Shown in pieces: positions 34,666-41,375 of a stretch of DNA of 64,000 bases. The translations under genes and the position numbers were made by a program. The stretch is from Myxococcota bacterium (GTDB taxonomy: Bacteria; Myxococcota_C; UBA6777): contig JAKLKB010000021.1 of assembly GCA_023150835.1 (NCBI GenBank), positions 1-64,000 on the forward strand, read 5' to 3'. The notes beneath the pieces are model-generated. The model saw only the letters and a program-made list of their open reading frames with translations, did not search any database and was not told the origin of the DNA. The first letter of the stretch is position 1. Every line of letters begins with the position of its first letter.

Positions 34666-35706
34666 TCGGACAGGTGTGGCGCGTTGGTTTGTTTGTGTGG
34701 GACGCTGCGTAGGGGGAAGGGCTTGTAGCGCAAACTCTTGAAATAGCGGATTGACGCGGATTTGAGAGATGCGATCTCGCAACGAGACGACTGTTTGGAG
34801 GGGGGTAGCGGGTGGAGCAAGAAGAAGGATGCGTCGTTCGTTGGGATGGTGCCGTCGGATATCTTGAAGGCATCGGGTGAGTGTTTGTGGATCGCGCAGA
34901 AGTGTGCTTTGTGGAAGGGTCGGAAGGATGGGGTGTTGCATCAATAGGCTGTTCCATAGGCCGCAACCTTCTGTGATGGCGCGTTCGTTGATCCAGAAAG
35001 CGATCCCTTTGGGTTGAAGAGCAAGGACGATGCGTGCAGGGTTCGGATCGGGTGGAAGAGGGTAAGGCGGAAGGCGGATACGAGCGAGTTTTCGTCGGAT
35101 AGAGCGAGCGCATCGGTCGCAAGGTTGTGTCGAAGGCGTAGGCTGTAGAGTTTGGAGCGCTCTTTGCCATGACTCGGTTTGTGCGGGAGAGAGCCAAGGC
35201 AACCAAGCAGGCTGACATCTGGTTGTCGAAGCCTCGGAAGGTGGGGACGGATCGACTTGGCAGACCCGCCAAGCGATGCGGATCGATGGACGTTGAGGCA
35301 GGAGAGCCATGAGAGCGAGAAGGTCGCGCAAAGAGGCGGTCGCTTTGGCTTCGAGAAGAAAGGAGGACGAGGTTTGCAAGCGGAGGTGAGCGATCTGGCA
35401 AGTACGATCAGAAAAAGGCGGAACAAGAGGACAAAAAGAGAGAGCAGGCCGTAAAGCCCATCGTTGCTCGCGCAGGGCGATCCGCAAAGCATCCGAGGGG
35501 AGCGTTTGAAGGGGCTGCGCATGGTGAGCGCGTGGAAGATCCGAGGTCGCGTGTGGACGCGCACAAGCCGAGAAGGCGAAAAGGCAAAACCAACACACCG
35601 CAAAAGCCCCAAACAATGGGCGCGAACGTGGAGGTGCTGGTGGGTGGAAAGCAGGGGCTTCTTGTTTTCGAGATGGCATCGGCATTAAGGTGTTGCGTCG
35701 TTTCAT
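34657..35706 (-). CDS. Putative lipoprotein, function unknown
   Basis: A 349-residue protein with a basic, Pro-rich N-terminus and a hydrophobic segment ending in AFSACARP, which fits a lipobox. The mature part is Leu/Pro/Arg-rich with several Cys. Its last 70 residues (RRILLLAPPATPLQTVVSLRDRI) resemble the periplasmic strand-helix of ExbD/TolR-like proteins, but the match is weak. Three nearby ATG codons (35706, 35685, 35679) could each be the start; none has a strong ribosome site. It overlaps the ferritin-like gene end by 9 bp on the opposite strand. Base composition is like its neighbours. Confidence 0.5.
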   Translation of the reverse strand: MKRRNTLMPMPSRKQEAPAFHPPAPPRSRPLFGAFAVCWFCLFAFSACARPHATSDLPRAHHAQPLQTLPSDALRIALREQRWALRPALSFCPLVPPFSDRTCQIAHLRLQTSSSFLLEAKATASLRDLLALMALLPQRPSIRIAWRVCQVDPSPPSEASTTRCQPAWLPWLSPAQTESWQRALQTLQPTPSTQPCDRCARSIRRKLARIRLPPYPLPPDPNPARIVLALQPKGIAFWINERAITEGCGLWNSLLMQHPILPTLPQSTLLRDPQTLTRCLQDIRRHHPNERRILLLAPPATPLQTVVSLRDRISQIRVNPLFQEFALQALPPTQRPTQTNQRATPVRSQ

Positions 35707-35863
35707 GGCGTCCTGTCGTTAAGTCTCTGTACAATGGGGCGTTTGGGGTGGAACGATGGTTTCCCCTCCATTCGCGCCAAACCGTGTATGAGATGGATCG
35801 AGCGATCAATCGGGACGTTTGGATGGAGAATGAGGATGGGACTTGTGTTGTTGGGTGGTTTTC

Positions 35864-35925
35864 GTGGGGTTCCACCCCATACCCCGCAAGGGAGCGCGAC
35901 TCCCTTGACCCCGAATTGGCGGGGT
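35864..35925. repeat. Three-hairpin GC-rich element (family A, copy 3)
   Basis: Stems: TGGGGT/ACCCCA (35865-35879), CAAGGGA/TCCCTTG (35887-35907) and ACCCCG/CGGGGT (35908-35925). Order and spacing equal the 10165 copy, while stem bases differ in paired fashion (GGGGC:GCCCC becomes GGGGT:ACCCC; AGGGG:CCCCT becomes AGGGA:TCCCT). It lies in the 321-bp gap before the methionine aminopeptidase gene, which holds no other gene. Confidence 0.75.
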
Positions 35926-36027
35926 GAACAGTCACCGTTCAAACAAGCAGCAGTGCTGCTTGAAGCACTGTGAACACGGGGTTTTTTGTCCACCGCGTCA
36001 CTCCTGTGAGAAGAAAGAGAAAGCCGG

Positions 36028-36786
36028 ATGATCGAATTAAAGAGTGCAAAAGCTGTTGAGAAGATGCGTGAAGCAGGGCGTTTGGCCGCAGCCACGCTGG
36101 AGATGATTCAACCTCACGTCCAACCCGGGGTCTCCACAGAGCGTTTGAATCAGCTTTGCCACGATTTCCTCATCGAACACAAGGCCATCCCCGCGCCGCT
36201 GAATTATCGAGGATTTCCCAAGTCGATCTGCACCTCCATCAACGAAGTGGTGTGTCATGGTATCCCTTCCGAGGCACAGATTCTTGCGGAAGGTGATATC
36301 ATTAACGTCGATGTGACGGCGATCTTAGACGGTTATCATGGCGACACAAGCTGTATGTTTTGTGTGGGCGAAGTCAGCAAGCCAGCCCGAGATCTGGTAG
36401 AAGCCACAAAGCAAGCGTTGTACGCAGGTATCCGTGTGTGCGCTGTGGGCGCAAGGATCGGCGATATCGGTCATGCGATCCAGTCCTTGGTTGAACCGAT
36501 GGGTTATTCGGTGGTTCGGGACTTTACGGGACACGGGATCGGACGGCGCTTTCATGAAGATCCGCAGATCCTTCATTATGGCAAAAAAGGCGTGGGGCCG
36601 CGTATGCGCGAAGGCATGACTTTTACGATCGAGCCGATGATCAACCTTGGGACATGGAGGGTCGAAGTCATGGAAGACAATTGGACGGCAGTCACATTGG
36701 ATCGCAAGCTATCAGCCCAATTCGAGCACACGATCTTGATTACCGCCGAAGGTTACGAGATCTTGACGCCTTCGTCTCTGTTTTAG
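36028..36786 (+). CDS. map: Methionine aminopeptidase, type I
   Basis: This enzyme removes the initiator Met from nascent proteins in the cytoplasm. The 252-residue protein has all five metal ligands of the pita-bread fold: Asp in IINVDVT, Asp in YHGDTS, His in TGHGIGR, Glu in FTIEPM and Glu in QFEHT. The substrate-pocket His in VCHGIP is also present. Length equals the bacterial type I enzyme, with no N-terminal SH3-like extension. The ATG start lies at the normal N-terminus (IELKSAKAVEKMREAG). Usual partners such as secY, adk or infA are not adjacent, so it is a stand-alone copy. Confidence 0.96.
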   Translation: MIELKSAKAVEKMREAGRLAAATLEMIQPHVQPGVSTERLNQLCHDFLIEHKAIPAPLNYRGFPKSICTSINEVVCHGIPSEAQILAEGDIINVDVTAILDGYHGDTSCMFCVGEVSKPARDLVEATKQALYAGIRVCAVGARIGDIGHAIQSLVEPMGYSVVRDFTGHGIGRRFHEDPQILHYGKKGVGPRMREGMTFTIEPMINLGTWRVEVMEDNWTAVTLDRKLSAQFEHTILITAEGYEILTPSSLF

Positions 36787-36814
36787 CAGCGTTTTGGAAC
36801 GGGATGTTTGCACC

Positions 36815-36925
36815 CACGTTGCGCATCGAAAGAAACGTGTTCTATTGCATCGTAGTATTTCTTAGCTGCGTCAACACTGCTATGCCACACGTTGCGCATC
36901 GAAAGAAACGTGTTCTATTGCATCG
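36815..36925. repeat. 38-bp identical repeat pair with 35-bp spacer (CRISPR-like or regulatory)
   Basis: The unit cacgttgcgcatcgaaagaa... occupies 36815-36852 and 36888-36925 with no mismatch, and the 35 bases between are unrelated. Each unit contains an ACGTT/AACGT inverted repeat. Sizes match a one-spacer CRISPR, but no cas genes are present. The pair lies in the 332-bp gap upstream of the Gly/Met-rich gene and could equally be a regulatory duplication. Confidence 0.6.
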
Positions 36926-37118
36926 GTGTGTGAAGAAATTCTTGAAAAGAAAGATGTTTTTGTTTTTGATGGATGCCTTTCGGGATGGCTTTTGTTTTTG
37001 AGAGGCAACTTTTTTGGGTTCGATCCGAAAACAATCTACGAAATCGTTTTTGACCGTGTGTTGGCTTGGCCCACACTCTTAAAACTCTTCGTCACTTTAC
37101 TCTCCAAGGAGTCCAAAC

Positions 37119-39080
37119 ATGTCTATTCAATTCGGCAGCTTGAATCCCGCTCAGATCGCACAAAACTTTATGTCGATGTCGACCCAAGGTGCTTCGGCTC
37201 CTACAGGTGGCCTGATGAACGCTGTGCAAGGTGCCAGCAACATGATGCAAGGCATCTTGGGCGGCGCGAGCGCATTTGCAGCAGGCGGTGCATTTGCATT
37301 TGGTGGCGCGTTTGGATTCGGCGCAGCAGGCGCAGCATCGGGCTTTTTGAATCCCCCCAACCAATCCTCGGTCCAAAATGGATTCTCTCAAATGGTGGGC
37401 GGTGGTTTGGCAGGTCTGAACCAAGGCTGGAACGCGATGGGCAATATGTTGTCTGGCGCGATGGGCGCGATGGGCGGTCTGGGTGGCGGTCTCTCTGGCA
37501 TGATGGGCCAGATGATGAACACCATGAAGATGATCGGCGGGATGTTGAACCTCGTCGGTGGCTTGATGAAGATGGCGCAAGATCTCAAAAACGCAGCCAA
37601 TCCCGCCACCACCGGCCAACCCACCGGCCAACCCCAAATGCCCAGCATCCAAAATATGCCCGGCGCACAACCCGGCAACAAGGCCAACTTCCCCGGTCAA
37701 GCAGGCTCCGACTTTCTCAACAAACTCCCCAATGATCCGAACGGTGTGGCTCGCCAACTCAACGTCAGCGGTAGCTCCGATGTGAAGCACATCAACAACG
37801 CTGTCGGCAAACTCAAGACCGCCAAACCGACGTTGACCCCCGCTCAAGAAGGCCAAAAGCCCGGCAAAGCACAACTCCAACTTTCTCAAGCCGATGTCGA
37901 TGCGATCCGCAGCGCACCCAGCGACAAAGCCGCCAAAGAACTCGTGATGAAAGCCATCGCGAAACAAACGGGCGTCAACGTCAAAGACATCAACATGGAA
38001 GACAAAAACGGTATCCGCAACAACTCCAACCGTGAAGCCCTCAACAAACTTCTCGGCACCAACGTTCGCAGCGGTGTGGAGAAAAACTCGGGTTCTTCGT
38101 TGGCTCTTGATTCGATCGCTGAAAGCGTTGCCAAATCGGTGCGCGGCGGTGACTTTGGTTCTACTCAAGTCCAAACCCCCGGCCAGATGGTGATCGCAGG
38201 CGGTGCATGGGGCGGCGCTGTGGCCGGTGGATTCGGCGGTGGATTCGGTCAAGTCGGTGAAGAAGGCGGATTCGCAGGTTCCTATGGTGGCGCGTTTGGC
38301 GGTGCGTGGGGTGGTGCTGCATTGGGCGCATTCTTCGTCCCCGGCCAAACCCAAAACATCCCCAACCCCTCTTCGGGCCTCAACGTTGATCTGGCCGCTT
38401 TCACAGGCGCAGCCGAAGAAGTCGGCAAGTTGGCTTCTCCCTTGATCTTTGACCTCGCAGGCACCGGCCTTGACCTCAAAGGCGGCGGCATGATCGAAGT
38501 CGATATCGATGGCGACGGCAAGATGGAACTGATCACCGATATCGATGCAGAAAACGGTCTTTTGGTGTTCGATTCGACGGGCGCTGGCCTCGGCGTGATC
38601 ACGGGTGCTGATATGTTCGGAGACAACACCGACCTCAGCAAATACGGCGTCAAAGCCCCCACCCAAGACGGCAAGTTCAAAGACGGATTCCAAGCCCTCC
38701 GTGCGCTGTGCGAACACTTCAAACTGGTGAATGACACCAAGCAATACCTCGATCAAGGCGACCTCGCTTTCCTCGAAAGCAAGATCGGTCTGCGTATGCG
38801 CGTCGGTGGTGTGGTCTCGGGTGATGACCGTCAATTCGCCGAGATCGGCGTCTCCGAGATCAACCTCGGAAACCCCGCCCAAACCCAACACCTCGATGAT
38901 GCCAAGACCGACCGTTGGGGCAACAAACTGATGCTCCAAGATGGCGCAACCTTCACCGTTTACTCCGAAGTCCGCAAGTACGCCGATATCTGGTTCAAGA
39001 TCCAAGCTCGCCTCGGCGACACCGTGGCCAAACCCGAACTCAAGCCCTTCTCCAAAGCTCAACTCATGAACCTCCGCTAA
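37119..39080 (+). CDS. Gly/Met-rich protein with RTX/FrpC-type C-terminal domain
   Basis: A 653-residue protein with a single Cys. Residues 1-160 are Gly/Ala/Met-rich and amphipathic (MMQGILGGAS, MGGLGGGLSGMMGQMM), like membrane-interacting secreted proteins. Residues 160-330 are Gln/Asn/Lys-rich; a second Gly/Ala segment spans 345-420. Residues 440-520 (PLIFDLAGTGLDL, VDIDGDGKMELIT, GLLVFD, ADMFGDNT, GFQALRALCEHF) match the domain found near the C-terminus of many RTX/FrpC-like secreted proteins. The nonapeptide calcium repeats are absent. There is no N-terminal signal peptide, so export, if any, is by another route. ATG 37119 follows AAGGAG. Codons are markedly C-ending compared with neighbours, suggesting high expression. 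Confidence 0.75.
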   Translation: MSIQFGSLNPAQIAQNFMSMSTQGASAPTGGLMNAVQGASNMMQGILGGASAFAAGGAFAFGGAFGFGAAGAASGFLNPPNQSSVQNGFSQMVGGGLAGLNQGWNAMGNMLSGAMGAMGGLGGGLSGMMGQMMNTMKMIGGMLNLVGGLMKMAQDLKNAANPATTGQPTGQPQMPSIQNMPGAQPGNKANFPGQAGSDFLNKLPNDPNGVARQLNVSGSSDVKHINNAVGKLKTAKPTLTPAQEGQKPGKAQLQLSQADVDAIRSAPSDKAAKELVMKAIAKQTGVNVKDINMEDKNGIRNNSNREALNKLLGTNVRSGVEKNSGSSLALDSIAESVAKSVRGGDFGSTQVQTPGQMVIAGGAWGGAVAGGFGGGFGQVGEEGGFAGSYGGAFGGAWGGAALGAFFVPGQTQNIPNPSSGLNVDLAAFTGAAEEVGKLASPLIFDLAGTGLDLKGGGMIEVDIDGDGKMELITDIDAENGLLVFDSTGAGLGVITGADMFGDNTDLSKYGVKAPTQDGKFKDGFQALRALCEHFKLVNDTKQYLDQGDLAFLESKIGLRMRVGGVVSGDDRQFAEIGVSEINLGNPAQTQHLDDAKTDRWGNKLMLQDGATFTVYSEVRKYADIWFKIQARLGDTVAKPELKPFSKAQLMNLR

Positions 39081-39084
39081 TCAC

Positions 39085-39170
39085 CGCTTCTTTTTTCTGT
39101 CCCCCTCGCTTCTTTTTTCTGCCCCCCTTGCTTCTTTTCTCTCCCCCTCGCTTCTTTTCTCTCCCTTTCC
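39085..39170. repeat. Pyrimidine-rich 20-22-bp tandem repeat, four units
   Basis: Units of the form cgcttcttttctctccccct begin at 39085, 39107, 39129 and 39149. The whole stretch is C/T-only apart from single G residues. It starts 4 bp after the stop codon of the Gly/Met-rich gene. Confidence 0.85.
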
Positions 39171-39244
39171 GAACATGACGCCATTGACAAACAACCGATG
39201 TTCGCGGATGTCCAAGCGGCAGGGCTGTTTGTTTGAAGGGCGAC

Positions 39245-39311
39245 CGCTTGTGCCGCCAAACATGGGGTCAAGGGGGCAAAGCTCTATGGCGGGGTCTGGG
39301 GTGAAACCCCA
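39245..39311 (-). repeat. Degenerate three-hairpin element (family A, copy 4)
   Basis: On the minus strand TGGGGT-ttc-ACCCCA (39297-39311) is followed by accccgcc, gcccccttgacccc and ggcggc in the same order as the 35864 copy. The second and third stems no longer pair fully. It lies in the gap before the SRPBCC gene. Confidence 0.55.
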
Positions 39312-39451
39312 CAAATCCCCGACAGGTCGTCCAGATCCAAACAGAACGTATACCGCGAAGGGCAGGCTTGCATTTTGGGGGCGGATCGGGTATCAAGGGC
39401 AGTCTGTCCGATGCACACAAACGAATCGACCGAGCGAAGGAGGCGTGTCCC

Positions 39452-39988
39452 ATGCGTTTAGAAAACGAAGATATCATCCATCAGCCCGCAGAGATCGTGT
39501 ACCCCTTGGTGCGCGATCAGATGGTGAAACTGCTGCCTTATCTCCCCGATATCGATCGCATCGAAGTGATCAAACACGAGCGCATTTCTGAGACGCGTGT
39601 GGAAGTGATCAACAACTGGTACGCCAAAGCCAATGTGCCGTCGATGATCAAAAGCTTTGTCAAGCCCGAGCTTTTTTCGTGGAAAGACTTTGCGTTATGG
39701 AAAGACGACGAGTTCTGCGTGGACTATCGTTTGGAATCTTTTATGGGGGGTGGGATCTATGATGCGCGTGGGACGAATTATTTTTCGCCCACAGGTGACG
39801 GCAAAACCCGCATTCGCGTGACGTGCGATATCACGATCTACCCTGAAAAGATCCCGGGTGTTCCGAGCTTTTTGGCGAAGAAGGTGTTGCCTACCATCGA
39901 GTCGACGATCCGCAAGATCATGGAACCGAACCTGACGAGCCTTGGCAAAGGCTTGACAGCCTACTTTAACGATCCTGCAAACCGATAG
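39452..39988 (+). CDS. SRPBCC/START-like domain protein
   Basis: A 178-residue protein with the look of a helix-grip fold. It begins with a strand and helix (IIHQPAEIVYPLVRD), has several beta strands in the middle (RVEVINNWYAK, DDEFCVDYRLESF, TRIRVTCDITIYP) and ends in a long C-terminal helix (AKKVLPTIESTIRKIMEPNLTSLGKGLTAYF). SRPBCC proteins bind hydrophobic ligands; the ligand here is unknown. It has no signal peptide, so it is cytoplasmic. ATG 39452 follows AAGGAGG. It is followed by two close genes (9 bp, then 24 bp), suggesting one operon. Confidence 0.65.
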   Translation: MRLENEDIIHQPAEIVYPLVRDQMVKLLPYLPDIDRIEVIKHERISETRVEVINNWYAKANVPSMIKSFVKPELFSWKDFALWKDDEFCVDYRLESFMGGGIYDARGTNYFSPTGDGKTRIRVTCDITIYPEKIPGVPSFLAKKVLPTIESTIRKIMEPNLTSLGKGLTAYFNDPANR

Positions 39989-39997
39989 GCGGCAACC

Positions 39998-40243
39998 ATG
40001 TGGATGGGTGTATTGTGGATCCTCTTTGGTGTGGTGGTGATCCTTGCGCCATGGCTTGGGCAACGGGCGTTTTTGTTGCCTGTGATCGATATCAGCGTGG
40101 GGTGGGTGATCTTGTTGATGGGGGTTTTTCGCGTGTATGTCGGATGGCGTATGGAAAAGCAGCGAGAAAAAGCCGAAGAGATCCGACGACTGCGCCGAGA
40201 GCATACGCATACTGCAAGCGAACGCGATGAGAAGGACGCTTAA
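39998..40243 (+). CDS. Small two-helix membrane protein
   Basis: An 81-residue protein with two hydrophobic segments (VLWILFGVVVILAPW and ISVGWVILLMGVFRVYV), a short loop between them, and a charged Arg/Glu-rich C-terminal tail that would face the cytoplasm. I do not recognise the family. It starts 9 bp after the SRPBCC gene stop and ends 24 bp before the DUF4388-DnaJ gene, so it is probably co-transcribed with both. Its size and position suggest a membrane accessory, but the partner is unknown. Confidence 0.65.
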   Translation: MWMGVLWILFGVVVILAPWLGQRAFLLPVIDISVGWVILLMGVFRVYVGWRMEKQREKAEEIRRLRREHTHTASERDEKDA

Positions 40244-40267
40244 ATCGAGTCGCATGGGCGGTAGCTT

Positions 40268-41362
40268 ATGACGTCGTTGTCCTCAAAAGACCAACTCACC
40301 GCAACAGACGCTTCGCTTGGGCAACAACCCGTTTTGTTTTTTCAAGGGCGGATCTTGCCGCCCGGGGAACCCCCGTCGTACGCGGGTGATATCACAGAAC
40401 GCGGCTACTTGCGGTTGTTGTATTTGTTGGCGGTAGGAGAACGAACGGGGCGTTTGCGTTTGCAACGCGGCAAAGAACAGATCGATTTGTTCTTTCAAAA
40501 GGGACAGCCCGTGTATGCGGCATCCGATCGTCCAGAGTATCGGTTGGGGGAGGTGGTGTTTCGTTTGGGACTGTTGGAGCGCAATCGCTTGAGCCTTGCG
40601 ATCCAAAGCGCACGGCGTCAAAGCCAAGCACTCGGCCAGATCCTCTTGCGCGAAGGCTACCTCACAGGGCCGCAGATCCGACACGCCCTGAATCTCCAGC
40701 TAAAAGAGCGGATACTCCAAGGTTTTGAATGGCGCGAGGGGCGTTACTTGTTTTTCCAAGATCAGCGCCTTGCCGCAGAGATCCCCACCGATCTGGACTT
40801 TTGGGGCGCGCTCAAAGAAGGAGCTATGCTGCGGATGCCTGTTGAACGCTGTCAATCAGCATTGTATCCGCTGCTTCACCGACGGCTTGCTCGCTCGCTT
40901 CACCCTCAACTCTCTGTTGAAGTGTTCTCTTTTTCTGAAAGGCTTCGTGATTTTTATCTGTCGATTACACAGATCGATTCTGTGGCAGACTGCATGGAAG
41001 TAGGTTTGCAAAAAAAGATCTTTTCGGAAGAAAGTTATCTGCGTTTTGTGTATCTGCTGTGGCAAACAGACTTGTTGTTGATCCGCGAGCCGCTGATAGG
41101 AGAGGTCACACGCCAAAAGCTGGCGCAGATCGAGCAAAAGATCTCCGAGATGCAGGAACAAAGTCGTTTGGAGCGACTTGGTTTGCGCCCGGGAGCGACT
41201 CCGTTGGAGATCCGACGCGCCTATCTCAAACAAGCCCGTCGTTTCCATCCCGATCAATGGCCTCCTCACATCCACCCAAGTGTCCGAAACAGAGCGGAGA
41301 TCGCGTTTGCTCTGATCGGGGAAGCCTACCGACAATTGGCGGAAGGAGCGCGAAAACATTGA
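40268..41362 (+). CDS. DUF4388-like protein with C-terminal J-domain
   Basis: A 364-residue protein. The N-terminal part (about 30-110) has GDITERGYLRLLYLLAVGERTGRLRL and LFFQKGQPVYA, matching the DUF4388 pattern common in Myxococcota and related bacteria. A middle helical domain continues with LGQILLREGYLT. The last 65 residues form a J-domain with the HPD triad in ARRFHPDQW, so it probably recruits DnaK. No zinc-finger or substrate domain of true DnaJ is present. The ATG start has a weak ribosome site (GGCGGTAG). It is last in the operon with the SRPBCC and small membrane proteins. Confidence 0.8.
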   Translation: MTSLSSKDQLTATDASLGQQPVLFFQGRILPPGEPPSYAGDITERGYLRLLYLLAVGERTGRLRLQRGKEQIDLFFQKGQPVYAASDRPEYRLGEVVFRLGLLERNRLSLAIQSARRQSQALGQILLREGYLTGPQIRHALNLQLKERILQGFEWREGRYLFFQDQRLAAEIPTDLDFWGALKEGAMLRMPVERCQSALYPLLHRRLARSLHPQLSVEVFSFSERLRDFYLSITQIDSVADCMEVGLQKKIFSEESYLRFVYLLWQTDLLLIREPLIGEVTRQKLAQIEQKISEMQEQSRLERLGLRPGATPLEIRRAYLKQARRFHPDQWPPHIHPSVRNRAEIAFALIGEAYRQLAEGARKH

Positions 41363-41375
41363 GAGAGAAAGCGAT

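Noticed and set aside
36815-36925. Calling a CRISPR array outright
   Set aside because: Only two repeats and one spacer, no cas genes and no leader; listed as a repeat pair instead.
37092-39062. 656-codon open frame antisense to the Gly/Met-rich gene
   Set aside because: It mirrors the strongly C-ending codons of the forward gene, has no domain signature, and lacks a ribosome site. The forward frame has recognisable RTX-type motifs.
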